64,000 nucleotides of DNA. Source: Paenibacillus sp. FSL R5-0766. GTDB taxonomy: Bacteria > Bacillota > Bacilli > Paenibacillales > Paenibacillaceae. Shown one piece after another: positions 43,408-52,713 of the stretch. Below the pieces are notes generated by a model that worked only from the letters and a program-made list of their open reading frames with translations, had not been told where the DNA came from and searched no databases. The position numbers and the translations under genes were made by a program. How positions within the stretch are numbered: position 1 is the first letter of the stretch; the number at the start of each line of letters is the position of its first letter. The stretch spans positions 4,898,001-4,962,000 of the forward strand of contig NZ_CP150227.1 in assembly GCF_037971845.1 (NCBI RefSeq), in the 5' to 3' direction.

Positions 43408-44280
43408 ATGAATGCAAACAAAATCTATCCCTGGTATTTCTCATCTGGAGCAATTGCGTTATATCTGCTGTTCATCGTTGCTCCCGCCCTGCTGGGCATC
43501 TATTATTCCTTCACTGACTGGAACAGTTATAGTTCGGAGAAGAACTTTATCGGTCTGGAGCATTTCCGTACCATTCTCGCGGGTGATCCGACCTATCTGC
43601 TTTTTATCAAAAACACAGTCTTGTTCACCCTCGTTACATCCATCGCCAAGACCGTTCTGGGCTTATTTCTCGCTCTACTGTTGGTCAGCGGTGTAAAAGC
43701 CGCCAATCTGCATCGGATGATTATCTTCTCCCCACAGGTGCTGTCGTTCCTGATTGTTGGACTTGTGTTCAAAAGTCTGCTCGACCCCAACAATGGGTTC
43801 GTTAACGTGACTCTGCGTTCCATGGGACTAGACGTTCTCGCCCAGAACTGGCTGGGCTCCCTGACCTGGGCCATGCCATCCATCATGGCAGTGGATACGT
43901 GGAAAGGCATGGGGTACATCATGGTGCTGTTCATCGCCGGACTGCTCGCGATTCCACGTGATTATTACGAAGCAGCATCCATTGATGGCGCCGGCTTCGG
44001 GCAGAAGCTGTTCCGGATCACCATTCCGATGCTGATGCCTACCATTACCATCGCCACGGTACTTAATATTACATATGGGCTGAGAGTATTCGATGCCGTA
44101 TACGTGTTAACCAACGGTGGCCCCGGTAACGCGACAGATGTGATTAACACGGCGGTCTATTCCTCTTTTGCCAAAGGGTATTGGGGACTGGGGAGTGCGC
44201 TATCTACCATTCTGTTTGTCATCATGGCAATCCTCTCCTTTTTCATCATTCGTTTGATGAACCGAAAGGTGGAATACTGA
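43408..44280 (+). CDS. Sugar ABC transporter permease (MalF/UgpA-like)
   Basis: The 290-residue permease has six predicted helices and the EAA loop YYEAASIDGAGFGQKLFRITIPML that contacts the ATPase. AAAGGTG is well placed for the ATG at 43408. It follows the binding-protein gene after a twin hairpin and precedes the second permease by one base. Confidence 0.93.
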   Translation: MNANKIYPWYFSSGAIALYLLFIVAPALLGIYYSFTDWNSYSSEKNFIGLEHFRTILAGDPTYLLFIKNTVLFTLVTSIAKTVLGLFLALLLVSGVKAANLHRMIIFSPQVLSFLIVGLVFKSLLDPNNGFVNVTLRSMGLDVLAQNWLGSLTWAMPSIMAVDTWKGMGYIMVLFIAGLLAIPRDYYEAASIDGAGFGQKLFRITIPMLMPTITIATVLNITYGLRVFDAVYVLTNGGPGNATDVINTAVYSSFAKGYWGLGSALSTILFVIMAILSFFIIRLMNRKVEY

Positions 44281-44281
44281 C

Positions 44282-45106
44282 ATGCGATTGAGAAAAAGAC
44301 TGGCTTCGATCGGATTAAATGTACTCGCCTGGCTGCTCAGCCTGGTGGTCCTGATTCCTTTTGTCGTCATTGTACTGAATTCATTCAAGTCCGACGCCGA
44401 GGCCAAAGTGCTGAAACTGACACTGCCCGAGAAGTTTATTTTCGAAAATTACAAAATTGTCTATGAACAGGGACACTTGGGAGGTTCTTTTTTCAACAGT
44501 CTGTTGCATTCGGGGGCCTCTTCCCTGCTGTTGGTATTTGTTGTGGCCTTCTCGGCATTCACTTTATCTCGTAACCATTCGAGGCTCAGCAAGTTTCTGT
44601 ACTTCTTCCTGATTCTCGGTATCACACTGCCGCTCAACTACATTCCGCTGATGGAAGTCATGAAGTCGATGGGTATGATTAATTCACATGTCGGCATGAT
44701 TCTGCTCTACACGGCCATGGGGATTCCGATCTCGCTGTTCATTACATATGCATTTGTGTCTAACATCCCGAAGGAGCTGGATGAAGCCGCGATCATGGAC
44801 GGATGTAATGGGATCAAACTGTTCCTGCGAATCATTGTGCCTTTGTTAACCTCGGTGCTGGTGACGGTATTTGTCCTGAACTTCCTGAGTGTCTGGAATG
44901 AATTCACTGCTCCGCTCTATATGCTCAACACGGTGGAGATGTGGCCGATGACGCTGGCTGTATATAACTTCTTTGGACAATTTAGTGCCCAGTGGAATCT
45001 GGTTAGTGCCGATATCGTGCTCACATCATTGCCTGTGTTGATTGTGTTCCTCATAGGGCAAAAGTATATTGTAGGTGGACTAACTTCAGGGGCGGTTAAA
45101 GGGTAA
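44282..45106 (+). CDS. Sugar ABC transporter permease (MalG/UgpE-like)
   Basis: The 274-residue permease has six helices and an EAA loop ELDEAAIMDGCNGIKLFLRIIVPLL. It forms the heterodimer with the permease at 43408-44280, as in CUT1 transporters. Its gene starts one base after the previous stop. A large convergent terminator follows. Confidence 0.93.
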   Translation: MRLRKRLASIGLNVLAWLLSLVVLIPFVVIVLNSFKSDAEAKVLKLTLPEKFIFENYKIVYEQGHLGGSFFNSLLHSGASSLLLVFVVAFSAFTLSRNHSRLSKFLYFFLILGITLPLNYIPLMEVMKSMGMINSHVGMILLYTAMGIPISLFITYAFVSNIPKELDEAAIMDGCNGIKLFLRIIVPLLTSVLVTVFVLNFLSVWNEFTAPLYMLNTVEMWPMTLAVYNFFGQFSAQWNLVSADIVLTSLPVLIVFLIGQKYIVGGLTSGAVKG

Positions 45107-45176
45107 GCTCCACCGACAATCCAAATTTCAAATACACAAACTCTCTTGTCTAAGTACATCTTCTGACTCCTCAGCA

Positions 45177-45254
45177 CAAAAAAACCCTTGTCTGCTCATC
45201 GTGTGAATAACTTCTTCGTACAGAAGAAGTATCACACGCTGCTGCGAACAAGGG
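45177..45254. terminator. Long three-part hairpin terminator between convergent operons
   Basis: cccttgt (45185-45191) pairs with acaaggg (45248-45254); cgtgtga with tcacacg; and acttcttc with gaagaagt at the tip, making one long interrupted stem. On the minus strand it is followed by seven T, ending the MFS gene; it also faces the sugar ABC operon. Confidence 0.85.
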
Positions 45255-45274
45255 CTTACGCTGTTGGATTCGAA

Positions 45275-46603
45275 TTAATCGTGCGCCAACCCGCCAACAT
45301 CGGATGGAGCTGTTATATCTGGGCTCTGCTCCAGAGATTTGATCATTTTCAAACGGGATGTGATTATTGCGATCAGAATAACAAACAGACCCGCGATGAT
45401 AAACAGAAAGGCAATACCTCTGCCTGGCCCAGTTCCAATAATTTGACCAACAGACGAAGCCAGTGCTCCCCCCTCCATCAGCAACGGATTAAACACATGG
45501 TCGGCCAGAAATCCAGCCAAACTGTACGCAATAATAAACCCGAGTTGTGACAGAATACCAATGATTCCCCATACCCTGCCCTGCTTTTCGTTGGCAATAT
45601 TGTTTCGCACCAGCACATCTGCGCTCATGTTGACAAACGGCAGCGATGACAGGAACAGGAAACCTGCGAAGATTATAAAATAAATGTTGGTGGATATGCC
45701 CAGAAGCGAGAAAGACAAGCCGCACAAAATTAGACCCATCACAAGCACACTTGCGTATCTCTTTGTTATTGTAAATATGCCGATGCATAAGCTGCTAATC
45801 AGCATGCCGATGGCACTAACAGACTGAAACGTTCCAAGTGTCTTTGCATCCGTGAATGACAGAAGCATCGGACCAATGAGTGTCTCGAGGAATCCCAGAT
45901 AAAAGGTGACAAGTGAAATAATCACCACCAGCAACAGTACTCCCTTGTTGGTTACAACTTCTCTCCAGCCCTCTTGAATATCGGTGATCCAGTTTTTTCC
46001 TTCTCGATCCTCTCGCTCCACCTTCATGCTCTTCCGAATAACCAGCACAGCCAGAATGGCAACCAGGAATGTCAGAATATTAATGACCAGAATGACTTCA
46101 ATGGTTGTTATACTAAGCAGAATGCCCGCAATGATTGGTGAAAACAGAAACTTCGAGGATTCAGCCAGTTGTACAAGACCGCTGCCTTTTGAGAATTGAT
46201 CCTTATCCAGCAGGTCCGTAGCAGAGGCCTTATATGCCGGGCTCTGCAACGCAGAAAACACGGAACTAAAGGCTACTCCCACATAGATATGCCATAATTG
46301 GATATCACCTGTGAGCATAATGGACAGAATGAAAATCAAACCGGCTGCCGACCCCAGGTCGCCGATAATCATCATCGTTCGACGGTCGAATCGGTCTGCC
46401 AGTACCCCTCCAATAGGTCGAAGCAGGATATTCGGCAGAAACGTGAATAAGGTAATCAATGCAACACTTGTTGCCGTATTCGTTTTTTCGAAGGCATACA
46501 CCCCCAGGGAGAAGGCTGTAAGTCCAATCCCAATCATGGAGATGAGCTGACCAAACCATACTACCAGAAACTTTTTAAATGATTTTTGAACGGTATGTTC
46601 CAT
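45275..46603 (-). CDS. MFS transporter, probable drug or product exporter
   Basis: The 442-residue protein has 12 predicted helices and the MFS loop motif GGVLADRFDRRTMMI between helices 2 and 3. It resembles MFS_3/enterobactin-exporter-like (EntS-type) efflux proteins. It is 20 bases downstream of a TetR gene, so the two form an operon, probably induced by the exported compound. Proximity to the biosynthetic cluster suggests product export, but that is inference. Confidence 0.85.
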   Translation of the reverse strand: MEHTVQKSFKKFLVVWFGQLISMIGIGLTAFSLGVYAFEKTNTATSVALITLFTFLPNILLRPIGGVLADRFDRRTMMIIGDLGSAAGLIFILSIMLTGDIQLWHIYVGVAFSSVFSALQSPAYKASATDLLDKDQFSKGSGLVQLAESSKFLFSPIIAGILLSITTIEVILVINILTFLVAILAVLVIRKSMKVEREDREGKNWITDIQEGWREVVTNKGVLLLVVIISLVTFYLGFLETLIGPMLLSFTDAKTLGTFQSVSAIGMLISSLCIGIFTITKRYASVLVMGLILCGLSFSLLGISTNIYFIIFAGFLFLSSLPFVNMSADVLVRNNIANEKQGRVWGIIGILSQLGFIIAYSLAGFLADHVFNPLLMEGGALASSVGQIIGTGPGRGIAFLFIIAGLFVILIAIITSRLKMIKSLEQSPDITAPSDVGGLAHD

Positions 46604-46623
46604 GGATGATACTCCTTTCTCGG

Positions 46624-47259
46624 CTAACCTTGATTCGGAAAATAGAGACGAGTGACGTAGGCGAAGCTTCCTTGTTCTGCTCCCAGCACACGTTCCATAA
46701 TATGTGTGAATGCTTCAACCTTTTTTTGGAGTTCTTCCTCCTCCCATTGAAAGATGCCTCGATCCAGCAAAAATTGTGACGATACGAGCAAGAATTCGAT
46801 GGATTCCTTTGGGTTAGGTGTATGAAATACCCCCTCCTGAATGCCCTGCTCTACCACCTCGGCCAAGATGGGACTTAATCGAATTACCGTCTCAACAAGA
46901 CTCTTTTGGTGCATCTCCACATTATGAACACTGTGCAATTGCTCGATGAGATCATGTTTTCTGCCGTCAGGCTGATTCTGCGCCATCATGATGCGAAAAA
47001 TTTTGTCATGGGCATTCAGTTTGGGATCGGACACCACGTGCCTGGCCGATGCCTCCCCGCTCAGAATAAAACGCATGACGATGGCGTTCATGACCTCTTC
47101 CTTGGACTGAAAATAATAATAAAATGTACCCTTGGCAATGTTGCACGCCTGAAGGATATCCATGACCGTAGCTTTGGTATATCCCTTTGTTACGAACAGA
47201 ATCTCGGCGGCATCCAAAATCTCGTTCCTGCGTTCTTCCGGGTTTTTTATCAGTCTCAT
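46624..47259 (-). CDS. TetR-family transcriptional repressor
   Basis: The 211-residue regulator has an N-terminal TetR helix-turn-helix (RNEILDAAEILFVTKGYTKATVMDILQACNIAKGTFYYYF) and a variable C-terminal ligand domain. GGAGG precedes the ATG at 47259; an upstream in-frame ATG at 47307 would run through the operator. A perfect 15-bp palindrome (47281-47295) just upstream is the likely operator, so it should repress itself and the MFS gene. Confidence 0.9.
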   Translation of the reverse strand: MRLIKNPEERRNEILDAAEILFVTKGYTKATVMDILQACNIAKGTFYYYFQSKEEVMNAIVMRFILSGEASARHVVSDPKLNAHDKIFRIMMAQNQPDGRKHDLIEQLHSVHNVEMHQKSLVETVIRLSPILAEVVEQGIQEGVFHTPNPKESIEFLLVSSQFLLDRGIFQWEEEELQKKVEAFTHIMERVLGAEQGSFAYVTRLYFPNQG

Positions 47260-47280
47260 ATCCTGGCCTCCGATACGTTC

Positions 47281-47295
47281 GACCGACTGTCGGTC
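47281..47295. promoter_or_regulatory. TetR operator palindrome
   Basis: GACCGAC-T-GTCGGTC is a perfect inverted repeat 22 bases before the tetR start, in the style of many TetR/AcrR operators with GACCGAC-type half-sites. Confidence 0.7.
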
Positions 47296-47319
47296 TATTG
47301 TAGTCATGGAGTTCTTTTT

Positions 47320-48087
47320 TTAGAACCCCATTTCAGTCAACCATTGCGCCAAATGGCTTTCCCTTGTTTTTAGATCCTGACGCTCTCTTGCATATTTTCC
47401 AATATTTCTGTCTGCAACGAGCTTACCGTCCATCATAAACAGTACACGTTCCGATCTGGCAGCGACTTTCACATCATGGGTCACCAGCAGAATGGTTGTT
47501 CCCGTTGCATTAATATCGCCCAGAATGTCCATGATCTCATACGTTGATTTGGAATTCAGCGCCCCCGTTGGTTCATCGCCGAATAAAATATCTGGATTAT
47601 TGATCAGCGCACGGCAGATGGCAATCCGTTGAAGCTGTCCGCCTGAGGCTTGGGTGATGTTATGCCCAGCCAGCTCATCAATCCCCATTTTTTTCATTAA
47701 TGACATCGCCCGTGTATTAATCGTTTCTCTGCTGCTATTCTTGGCCAGATACGCGGAAAGTACGATATTGTCTAATAGATTCAGATTCTTGAGCAGATGA
47801 ATATTTTGAAAGATGAATCCCATCTTGGTCAAACGTAGACTTGCCAGATCCCTCTCCTCAAATGCAGATATTTTTTTGCCATTAAAATAGACACTTCCAG
47901 CACTAATCTGATCCATACCACTTATGTTGTACAGTAAGGTAGACTTGCCTGAGCCAGATGGCCCCATGATGGAAACAAATTCTCCCTTTTTTAATTGAAG
48001 GTTGATATCTTTTAAGATGTTATGTTCTTCATTCTCGCCGATCGCTACGGATTTATTCACGTCTTTAGCCTCAAGTATAGTTGTCAT
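47320..48087 (-). CDS. ABC transporter ATPase (MacB/LolD-like)
   Basis: The 255-residue ATPase has Walker A MGPSGSGKSTLL, signature ASGGQLQRIAICRAL, Walker B DILFGDEPTGALNS and the H-loop LLVTHDVKVAA. It belongs to the MacB/FtsE/LolD group that pairs with FtsX-type permeases, here the gene 12 bases upstream. Likely role is antibiotic or peptide export or self-protection. Confidence 0.93.
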   Translation of the reverse strand: MTTILEAKDVNKSVAIGENEEHNILKDINLQLKKGEFVSIMGPSGSGKSTLLYNISGMDQISAGSVYFNGKKISAFEERDLASLRLTKMGFIFQNIHLLKNLNLLDNIVLSAYLAKNSSRETINTRAMSLMKKMGIDELAGHNITQASGGQLQRIAICRALINNPDILFGDEPTGALNSKSTYEIMDILGDINATGTTILLVTHDVKVAARSERVLFMMDGKLVADRNIGKYARERQDLKTRESHLAQWLTEMGF

Positions 48088-48099
48088 CGTTGATCCTCC

Positions 48100-50433
48100 C
48101 TATTCGACAATCATTTTGGATATGCTCGTTTCCTTGATCGATTGGATACTAATCCATGCTGTCAGTACAATCGTGCCTGCAAGTAACAATGGACACAAAA
48201 TATATGCCTGTAACGGGTTAACAACAAAGACAATATTGGAAGCACCAAACGTCGACATAATGGCACTAACCAGCAACGGACCCAACGTATTGGACAATAT
48301 CGTTCCAGTAACAACCCCTAAGATTAATATGACAAGTGACATCACGACATACTTGAACTTTATTTTAGACAAGGCAAACCCAAGGCTTCTTAGTACAGCA
48401 ATGTCGTTGTTGTCCTTGGCTACTAACATCTGAAGGAACAGTGCTGTAATTAAAATAGATATGAAGACACCGATGACCAAGGCCAGCATCGTCACCATTT
48501 TCAATTGTTGGATGGTTCCGCCTAACGTCTGATCCAGATAACCTTGAAGATCGGTTACTTTGGCTGGCGAGAAAGCCGCCTCATATTCAGCAATTTTGGT
48601 AGCCATGTCCCCGCGATTATTCAGATCCAAACTGACCACATACCACAACACACTATCCTTGTTGTAAGGTAATAAGGCCTTCGCCGTTTTCCCACCATTC
48701 GTAACGTCCTGGTATATTCCGCTGACCGTCATCATCTGGTCCTTGCCATTAACCAGCAAGGTAAGTTGCTCACCAGTCTTCAGGCGCAGCTCGCTACTGT
48801 TGGCATCAGATAACGCAATTTCATTCTCGGTTGTTGGCGCATTACCGCTAACATAAGACAATGGGAAAATACTGAAATCCCCAGTTTCTACACTCAGATT
48901 GTCGTAACTTCCTTCCGCATTTTTAATCTTGAACTGGCTTGTTACCAATGGGGAATACGTTTTGATATCTTTATCATTTTGGATCTGGGCAACCAGATTG
49001 TCATAACGCTGCTCCACATCGTCTGTGTGCCTCAAGTCAATGCGAATATCACTTTGTCCAACACCCATATAAGAGATAAAACTTGGCGCCTGCAAAGTGT
49101 TCAGGAAGTTGACCGGCACAATCATGATAAATGAACTGACTACAAAGACAAATAACAATAATCGGAACATCTTGATTCGCTGTATCACTTCCTTCAGACC
49201 AAGAAAGACAGGTACGGAAGACCAGCGATTGCGGGACAAACTAAGCCGGTTTCGAATGATCTGTGTATCTCCCAGGCTCCCGGTACGGAGAGCATCCACC
49301 GCGGAGATGGAACGAAAACGCCGCAGTACCGTTCGACAAAACAGAACAACCATGGCAAATATTATTCCAGCGGCTAATAATGGAATCGCGAAATGCAACA
49401 GGGTTGCAGGTGCTTTTCCCATATACAACATGATGTTGGAAACAAATAGTCTGTTAACGCCAAGTGATGCAATGTAACCAAGCACGGATGCAAATCCCGC
49501 CATAAATACATACTTCATCAGATACAGTCTCTTAATATCCTTCTCTGCGATTCCAATCGCTTTCATGACACTAATCTCACGATAATCCTCTTCGATGGTC
49601 GCAAGCATCGTGAATCGGATGCAAAGCATCGCAATCAGAATCAGCACAAGACTGACCAGAATAATAACGGCTGCAATAACTCCGTCGGTCATGGCATTCA
49701 GTACCTGGAACAGCCCATAGGTTACGACTGGACCCGCGTTGGGAAGTCCGGCATTTTGGTAAGCCTGGGTAAATTCACTCGTCAGTCCGGGATCCGTCAA
49801 CCGGAATTCGATGAGATACTCCATCTCTCCGATGCTCTGCTTCAGTTCTTGCAAATTCCCTGCACTCACGATAAACCGTTTGGAGTGCACAACCGATGGA
49901 TTCATCTGAGCATCACGGACAAAATCAACGATGGTGTAAGAACGCTCAAATTGACCATTATCGATCCGAACCTGGTCGCCCACGCTCAATTTTTTTTGCT
50001 GCATGTAATATACCGGAACCGCGATCTCGCCATCGTTCACCTGAATAATCTCACTGTCCAGATTCAACAAATAGTCGAAACCCTGATTCTGTGTAACAAA
50101 GTCAATGTCCATAACACTGTTCTTTTCGGACTCTGCTCCGAGGAACAGATTGGAGCCGTCAATGTTGACCATTTCCACAATCTGATGCTGCTGGACCATG
50201 GCATTTTCTTCAGCCCATGTGTTCACTTTGGCCTGATCGATCTCTCCGGCATGCATTTGCACAAAGTGTGGTGTTTTGGATTCAGAAAATAGATATTGGA
50301 TGGAACTCGTCAGTTCCATAATCATTCGTGACCCCGAAGATACCAGCAAGGCGGCCAGTAGTACAAAAATAAATAAAGCGGCCGTAATCCCTTTTTTTCT
50401 CGTTATATCGTTTCTCAGCATTCGTAGCAGCAT
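48100..50433 (-). CDS. ABC transporter permease, FtsX/MacB-like, duplicated
   Basis: The 777-residue permease has two FtsX cores (helices near 17-37, 250-370 and then 425-445, 660-765) with large external domains between. This two-core, about 800-residue form is common in Firmicute export and bacteriocin-resistance systems. It forms a complex with the ATPase at 47320-48087. It starts 36 bases after the thioesterase stop and is probably part of the same long operon. Confidence 0.88.
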   Translation of the reverse strand: MLLRMLRNDITRKKGITAALFIFVLLAALLVSSGSRMIMELTSSIQYLFSESKTPHFVQMHAGEIDQAKVNTWAEENAMVQQHQIVEMVNIDGSNLFLGAESEKNSVMDIDFVTQNQGFDYLLNLDSEIIQVNDGEIAVPVYYMQQKKLSVGDQVRIDNGQFERSYTIVDFVRDAQMNPSVVHSKRFIVSAGNLQELKQSIGEMEYLIEFRLTDPGLTSEFTQAYQNAGLPNAGPVVTYGLFQVLNAMTDGVIAAVIILVSLVLILIAMLCIRFTMLATIEEDYREISVMKAIGIAEKDIKRLYLMKYVFMAGFASVLGYIASLGVNRLFVSNIMLYMGKAPATLLHFAIPLLAAGIIFAMVVLFCRTVLRRFRSISAVDALRTGSLGDTQIIRNRLSLSRNRWSSVPVFLGLKEVIQRIKMFRLLLFVFVVSSFIMIVPVNFLNTLQAPSFISYMGVGQSDIRIDLRHTDDVEQRYDNLVAQIQNDKDIKTYSPLVTSQFKIKNAEGSYDNLSVETGDFSIFPLSYVSGNAPTTENEIALSDANSSELRLKTGEQLTLLVNGKDQMMTVSGIYQDVTNGGKTAKALLPYNKDSVLWYVVSLDLNNRGDMATKIAEYEAAFSPAKVTDLQGYLDQTLGGTIQQLKMVTMLALVIGVFISILITALFLQMLVAKDNNDIAVLRSLGFALSKIKFKYVVMSLVILILGVVTGTILSNTLGPLLVSAIMSTFGASNIVFVVNPLQAYILCPLLLAGTIVLTAWISIQSIKETSISKMIVE

Positions 50434-50468
50434 AAACGAACATGGCTCCTCTCATCTACAAGTTGTTC

Positions 50469-51209
50469 CTATTTATCTGGAGTCATAAAGCTTGTCAGAT
50501 AATGCGCCACCGTTGAAGGTTGATGCATCATGAACATGTGAGCACCCTCTTTGATGGTTTGAAGCTTCATGGATGTGTCAAAATATCGGCCCCATCTCAA
50601 CGCGGATTGAAGGGTAACAGTACGATCCCGTTCTCCCCACAGATACAATACCGGCAATGAGAGCGGCTCATATTCAAGCGTTGCTGCAGATTCCAGCATC
50701 CTGAAATCCGCCCGGATGACGGGCAGAAAATAATTCAACAATTCTTTTTCATGTATCAGTTCTTGCGGAAGAGCTTCATAGGAAAACAGATGATCAATCA
50801 GATTTTCGTCTGACATCCGATCATAATTCTGCATCCCGCATTCGTCAGGCGTGTTGCAGGCTGATAACACAAGCCGTAGCGTTTTAGCTACATCTGGACG
50901 TTCCTGATATAAGCGCTGCGCAACGAAGTAGGCTGTAATCCCTCCCAGACTATGTCCAAATAACAGACTGCCAGGCTGTATAACATCCAGCAGCTTGCTG
51001 GTATACAGTTCTACGAGTTGCTGCATATGCTTCAGGGGTGTTTCGGTGTTCACACCATGACCCGGGGGCGTAAACGCCCAAATTTCCGTGTCAGGAAGGT
51101 ACGGCACTAGGGGCTGAAAACTGTTGGAGTTGCCACCGAGATAAGGAAAACAGACCATTTGTCTGTTTCCCTCCCCCTTTTGTAGCTGCTCCAAATAGAT
51201 CGGTTCCAT
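50469..51209 (-). CDS. Type II thioesterase (GrsT/SrfAD-like)
   Basis: The 246-residue alpha/beta hydrolase has FGHSLGGITAYFVAQ (nucleophile Ser), an Asp in LWGERDRTV and a His in EGAHMFM, plus MVCFPYLGGNSNSFQPL typical of NRPS/PKS thioesterases. These enzymes clear wrongly loaded carrier proteins. A GTG at 51212 immediately precedes the ATG used here. It belongs to the biosynthetic cluster and may also release the product, since no integrated thioesterase is visible in this window. Confidence 0.9.
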   Translation of the reverse strand: MEPIYLEQLQKGEGNRQMVCFPYLGGNSNSFQPLVPYLPDTEIWAFTPPGHGVNTETPLKHMQQLVELYTSKLLDVIQPGSLLFGHSLGGITAYFVAQRLYQERPDVAKTLRLVLSACNTPDECGMQNYDRMSDENLIDHLFSYEALPQELIHEKELLNYFLPVIRADFRMLESAATLEYEPLSLPVLYLWGERDRTVTLQSALRWGRYFDTSMKLQTIKEGAHMFMMHQPSTVAHYLTSFMTPDK

Positions 51210-51234
51210 CACTTATCCACCACCATAACCAGGC

Positions 51235-52119
51235 TTACTTTCTTTCCAGAACATATGCAGGGAATGTCTGAAGTGAAGTATCCACATTTTTACGCTTGAA
51301 GATGACATGTATGACAATAGCCGATATTGCAAAAAAGAAGAATTGCATAATTTGAACTTGCGGATTAAAGTAGTACAAATCAATTTGACTTCCTGTGGCT
51401 ACAAGCCAGAATGCAAGCAGATAAAACAGAAGTGTACCTTTGGTTGCATTGAAGATATAACTTTGGAACACGATAAATGCCATAAGCTGAACAACGTAGT
51501 ATATGTAAGTGGTTGAGGTGCCAAAAGAGGAAATCAAGTATCCCGGAAGCACCCATAATCCGAACAACAGGCCGGTAATCAGACCACTTGTTATATTATT
51601 TTTTAACTTCCCTTGCAAGAATGGAAGCAAAAATCCGATCCAGCCAAACAGCCCACCAATCAGCCCCGTCTCCTTGATCAGATTCACAATCCCCAACCAG
51701 ATCATTTCAGGTACACTATATGTCAACTCAGGGACCGGTATGCCGAATAACAAGGAACCAAAGTGCATTGTTGATGCAAAGATGATGGAAATACCAATAA
51801 TGAGCGGTATCCAGAACAGGTCCTGTCTGCGCGGAACCAGCTTCATAAACATTCCTTTTAATGCTTCCGTTCCGCCCATCACATAACATGTAATTAATCC
51901 GGCAATGGAAGGTGAATACAGAGCAACGATCGCAAGTGGATGCATCAAGGTTAACTCACCTGTTATGGGTACAATAAAATCCGCAAAGAACAAGAACAAA
52001 CTTGCGATTCCATAACATGTGCCAAAGGAAATTCCCAAAAACAAATACATATATTTGTTGGACGGGCTGGTTGCCGGACTTGTGACTGGACGAATGGATG
52101 CCTGATTAGCTGTAATCAT
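51235..52119 (-). CDS. CPBP-family intramembrane protein, motif degenerate
   Basis: The 294-residue protein has about eight membrane helices and resembles CPBP (Abi/CAAX-like) proteins in its helix arrangement. The usual EExxxR motif reads LIKETGLIGGLFGWIGF, keeping one Glu and lacking the Arg, and a later FxxxH motif is not evident, so proteolytic activity is doubtful. It overlaps the FkbJ-like ACP gene by four bases, so it is an integral cluster member. Immunity or transport help are the likely roles; the family call is moderate. Confidence 0.6.
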   Translation of the reverse strand: MITANQASIRPVTSPATSPSNKYMYLFLGISFGTCYGIASLFLFFADFIVPITGELTLMHPLAIVALYSPSIAGLITCYVMGGTEALKGMFMKLVPRRQDLFWIPLIIGISIIFASTMHFGSLLFGIPVPELTYSVPEMIWLGIVNLIKETGLIGGLFGWIGFLLPFLQGKLKNNITSGLITGLLFGLWVLPGYLISSFGTSTTYIYYVVQLMAFIVFQSYIFNATKGTLLFYLLAFWLVATGSQIDLYYFNPQVQIMQFFFFAISAIVIHVIFKRKNVDTSLQTFPAYVLERK

Positions 52120-52379
52120 AGTGCCGCCTCCTTCTCAGTCAACTTTCTCTCAATAAGATCATGCAAACGGTTAATCGTGCAGAAATTAGCCAAATCCAGA
52201 TCTTCATTTGCTATCTCAATCTGGAATCTACGCTCTACAAAGTCCACCAAACGCATCGCAAAGAGCGAATTGACGAACCGCTGCTCAAAATAATTGTCAT
52301 TATCATTAATTTGAGTGTCTTCATGATCCATGGTGAGGTTGTTCCCGATAAACTCCCGAATTTCCTGACGATAATCCAC
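52116..52379 (-). CDS. Acyl carrier protein, FkbJ-like (extender-unit ACP)
   Basis: The 87-residue carrier protein has RFVNSLFAMRLVDFVERRF with the phosphopantetheine Ser in VNSLFAM, the pattern of free ACPs that carry glyceryl-derived extender units (FkbJ type), and the ending NFCTINRLHDLIERK. The start is GTG after GGGGGAAGGG. It lies directly after the broken fkbH-like gene, its normal partner, and overlaps the CPBP gene. Confidence 0.85.
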   Translation of the reverse strand: MDYRQEIREFIGNNLTMDHEDTQINDNDNYFEQRFVNSLFAMRLVDFVERRFQIEIANEDLDLANFCTINRLHDLIERKLTEKEAAL

Positions 52380-52394
52380 TGCCCTTCCCCCTTG

Positions 52395-52700
52395 TTATTG
52401 ATGTTGCCCCTCGGGCACTAAAACCTCAATGTAATCTGGAAACTCTACAGCCTGCTGCAAATCATGCTAAAACAGCACTCTTCCTTCCTGATCTGCAGAT
52501 TGCTGCTTGAAACCGGCGAACCTGCATCATTTTTACTGGCAACAGAATGCAAAATACCTCGCTGGTCCAGTTTTTCAATCACCTCCTTTAAGCCCGGCTT
52601 CAGATGCACATCTGCAGATTCAAGCAAAACCCCATCCCATAATGGTGTGGTCCAGATCCCAAACGATACATTTGATATCCTTGAGCTTTTCCATGGTCAT
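52395..52700 (-). pseudogene. FkbH-like glyceryl-ACP synthase, broken
   Basis: From ATG 52700 (or 52694 with AAGGGTGG) the frame reads EKLKDIKCIVWDLDHTI, the HAD motif I of FkbH proteins. One extra base near 52640 shifts the frame; after it comes WDGVLLESADVHLKPGLKEV and ILHSVASKND. There the sequence jumps to the family's C-terminal end in another frame (RFAGFKQQSADQEGRVLF, in-frame TAG, HDLQQAVEFPDYIEVL), ending at 52395. So it has a frameshift, an internal deletion of roughly 250 codons and a nonsense codon. Intact FkbH converts 1,3-bisphosphoglycerate to glyceryl-S-ACP. The neighbouring ACP and two dehydrogenases are its usual partners. Confidence 0.85.
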
Positions 52701-52713
52701 GCCACCCTTCATC

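Noticed and set aside
52445..52627. 60-codon frame that could be called a separate small gene
   Set aside because: Its sequence continues an FkbH-like protein whose beginning and end lie in other frames on either side, so it is part of a pseudogene.
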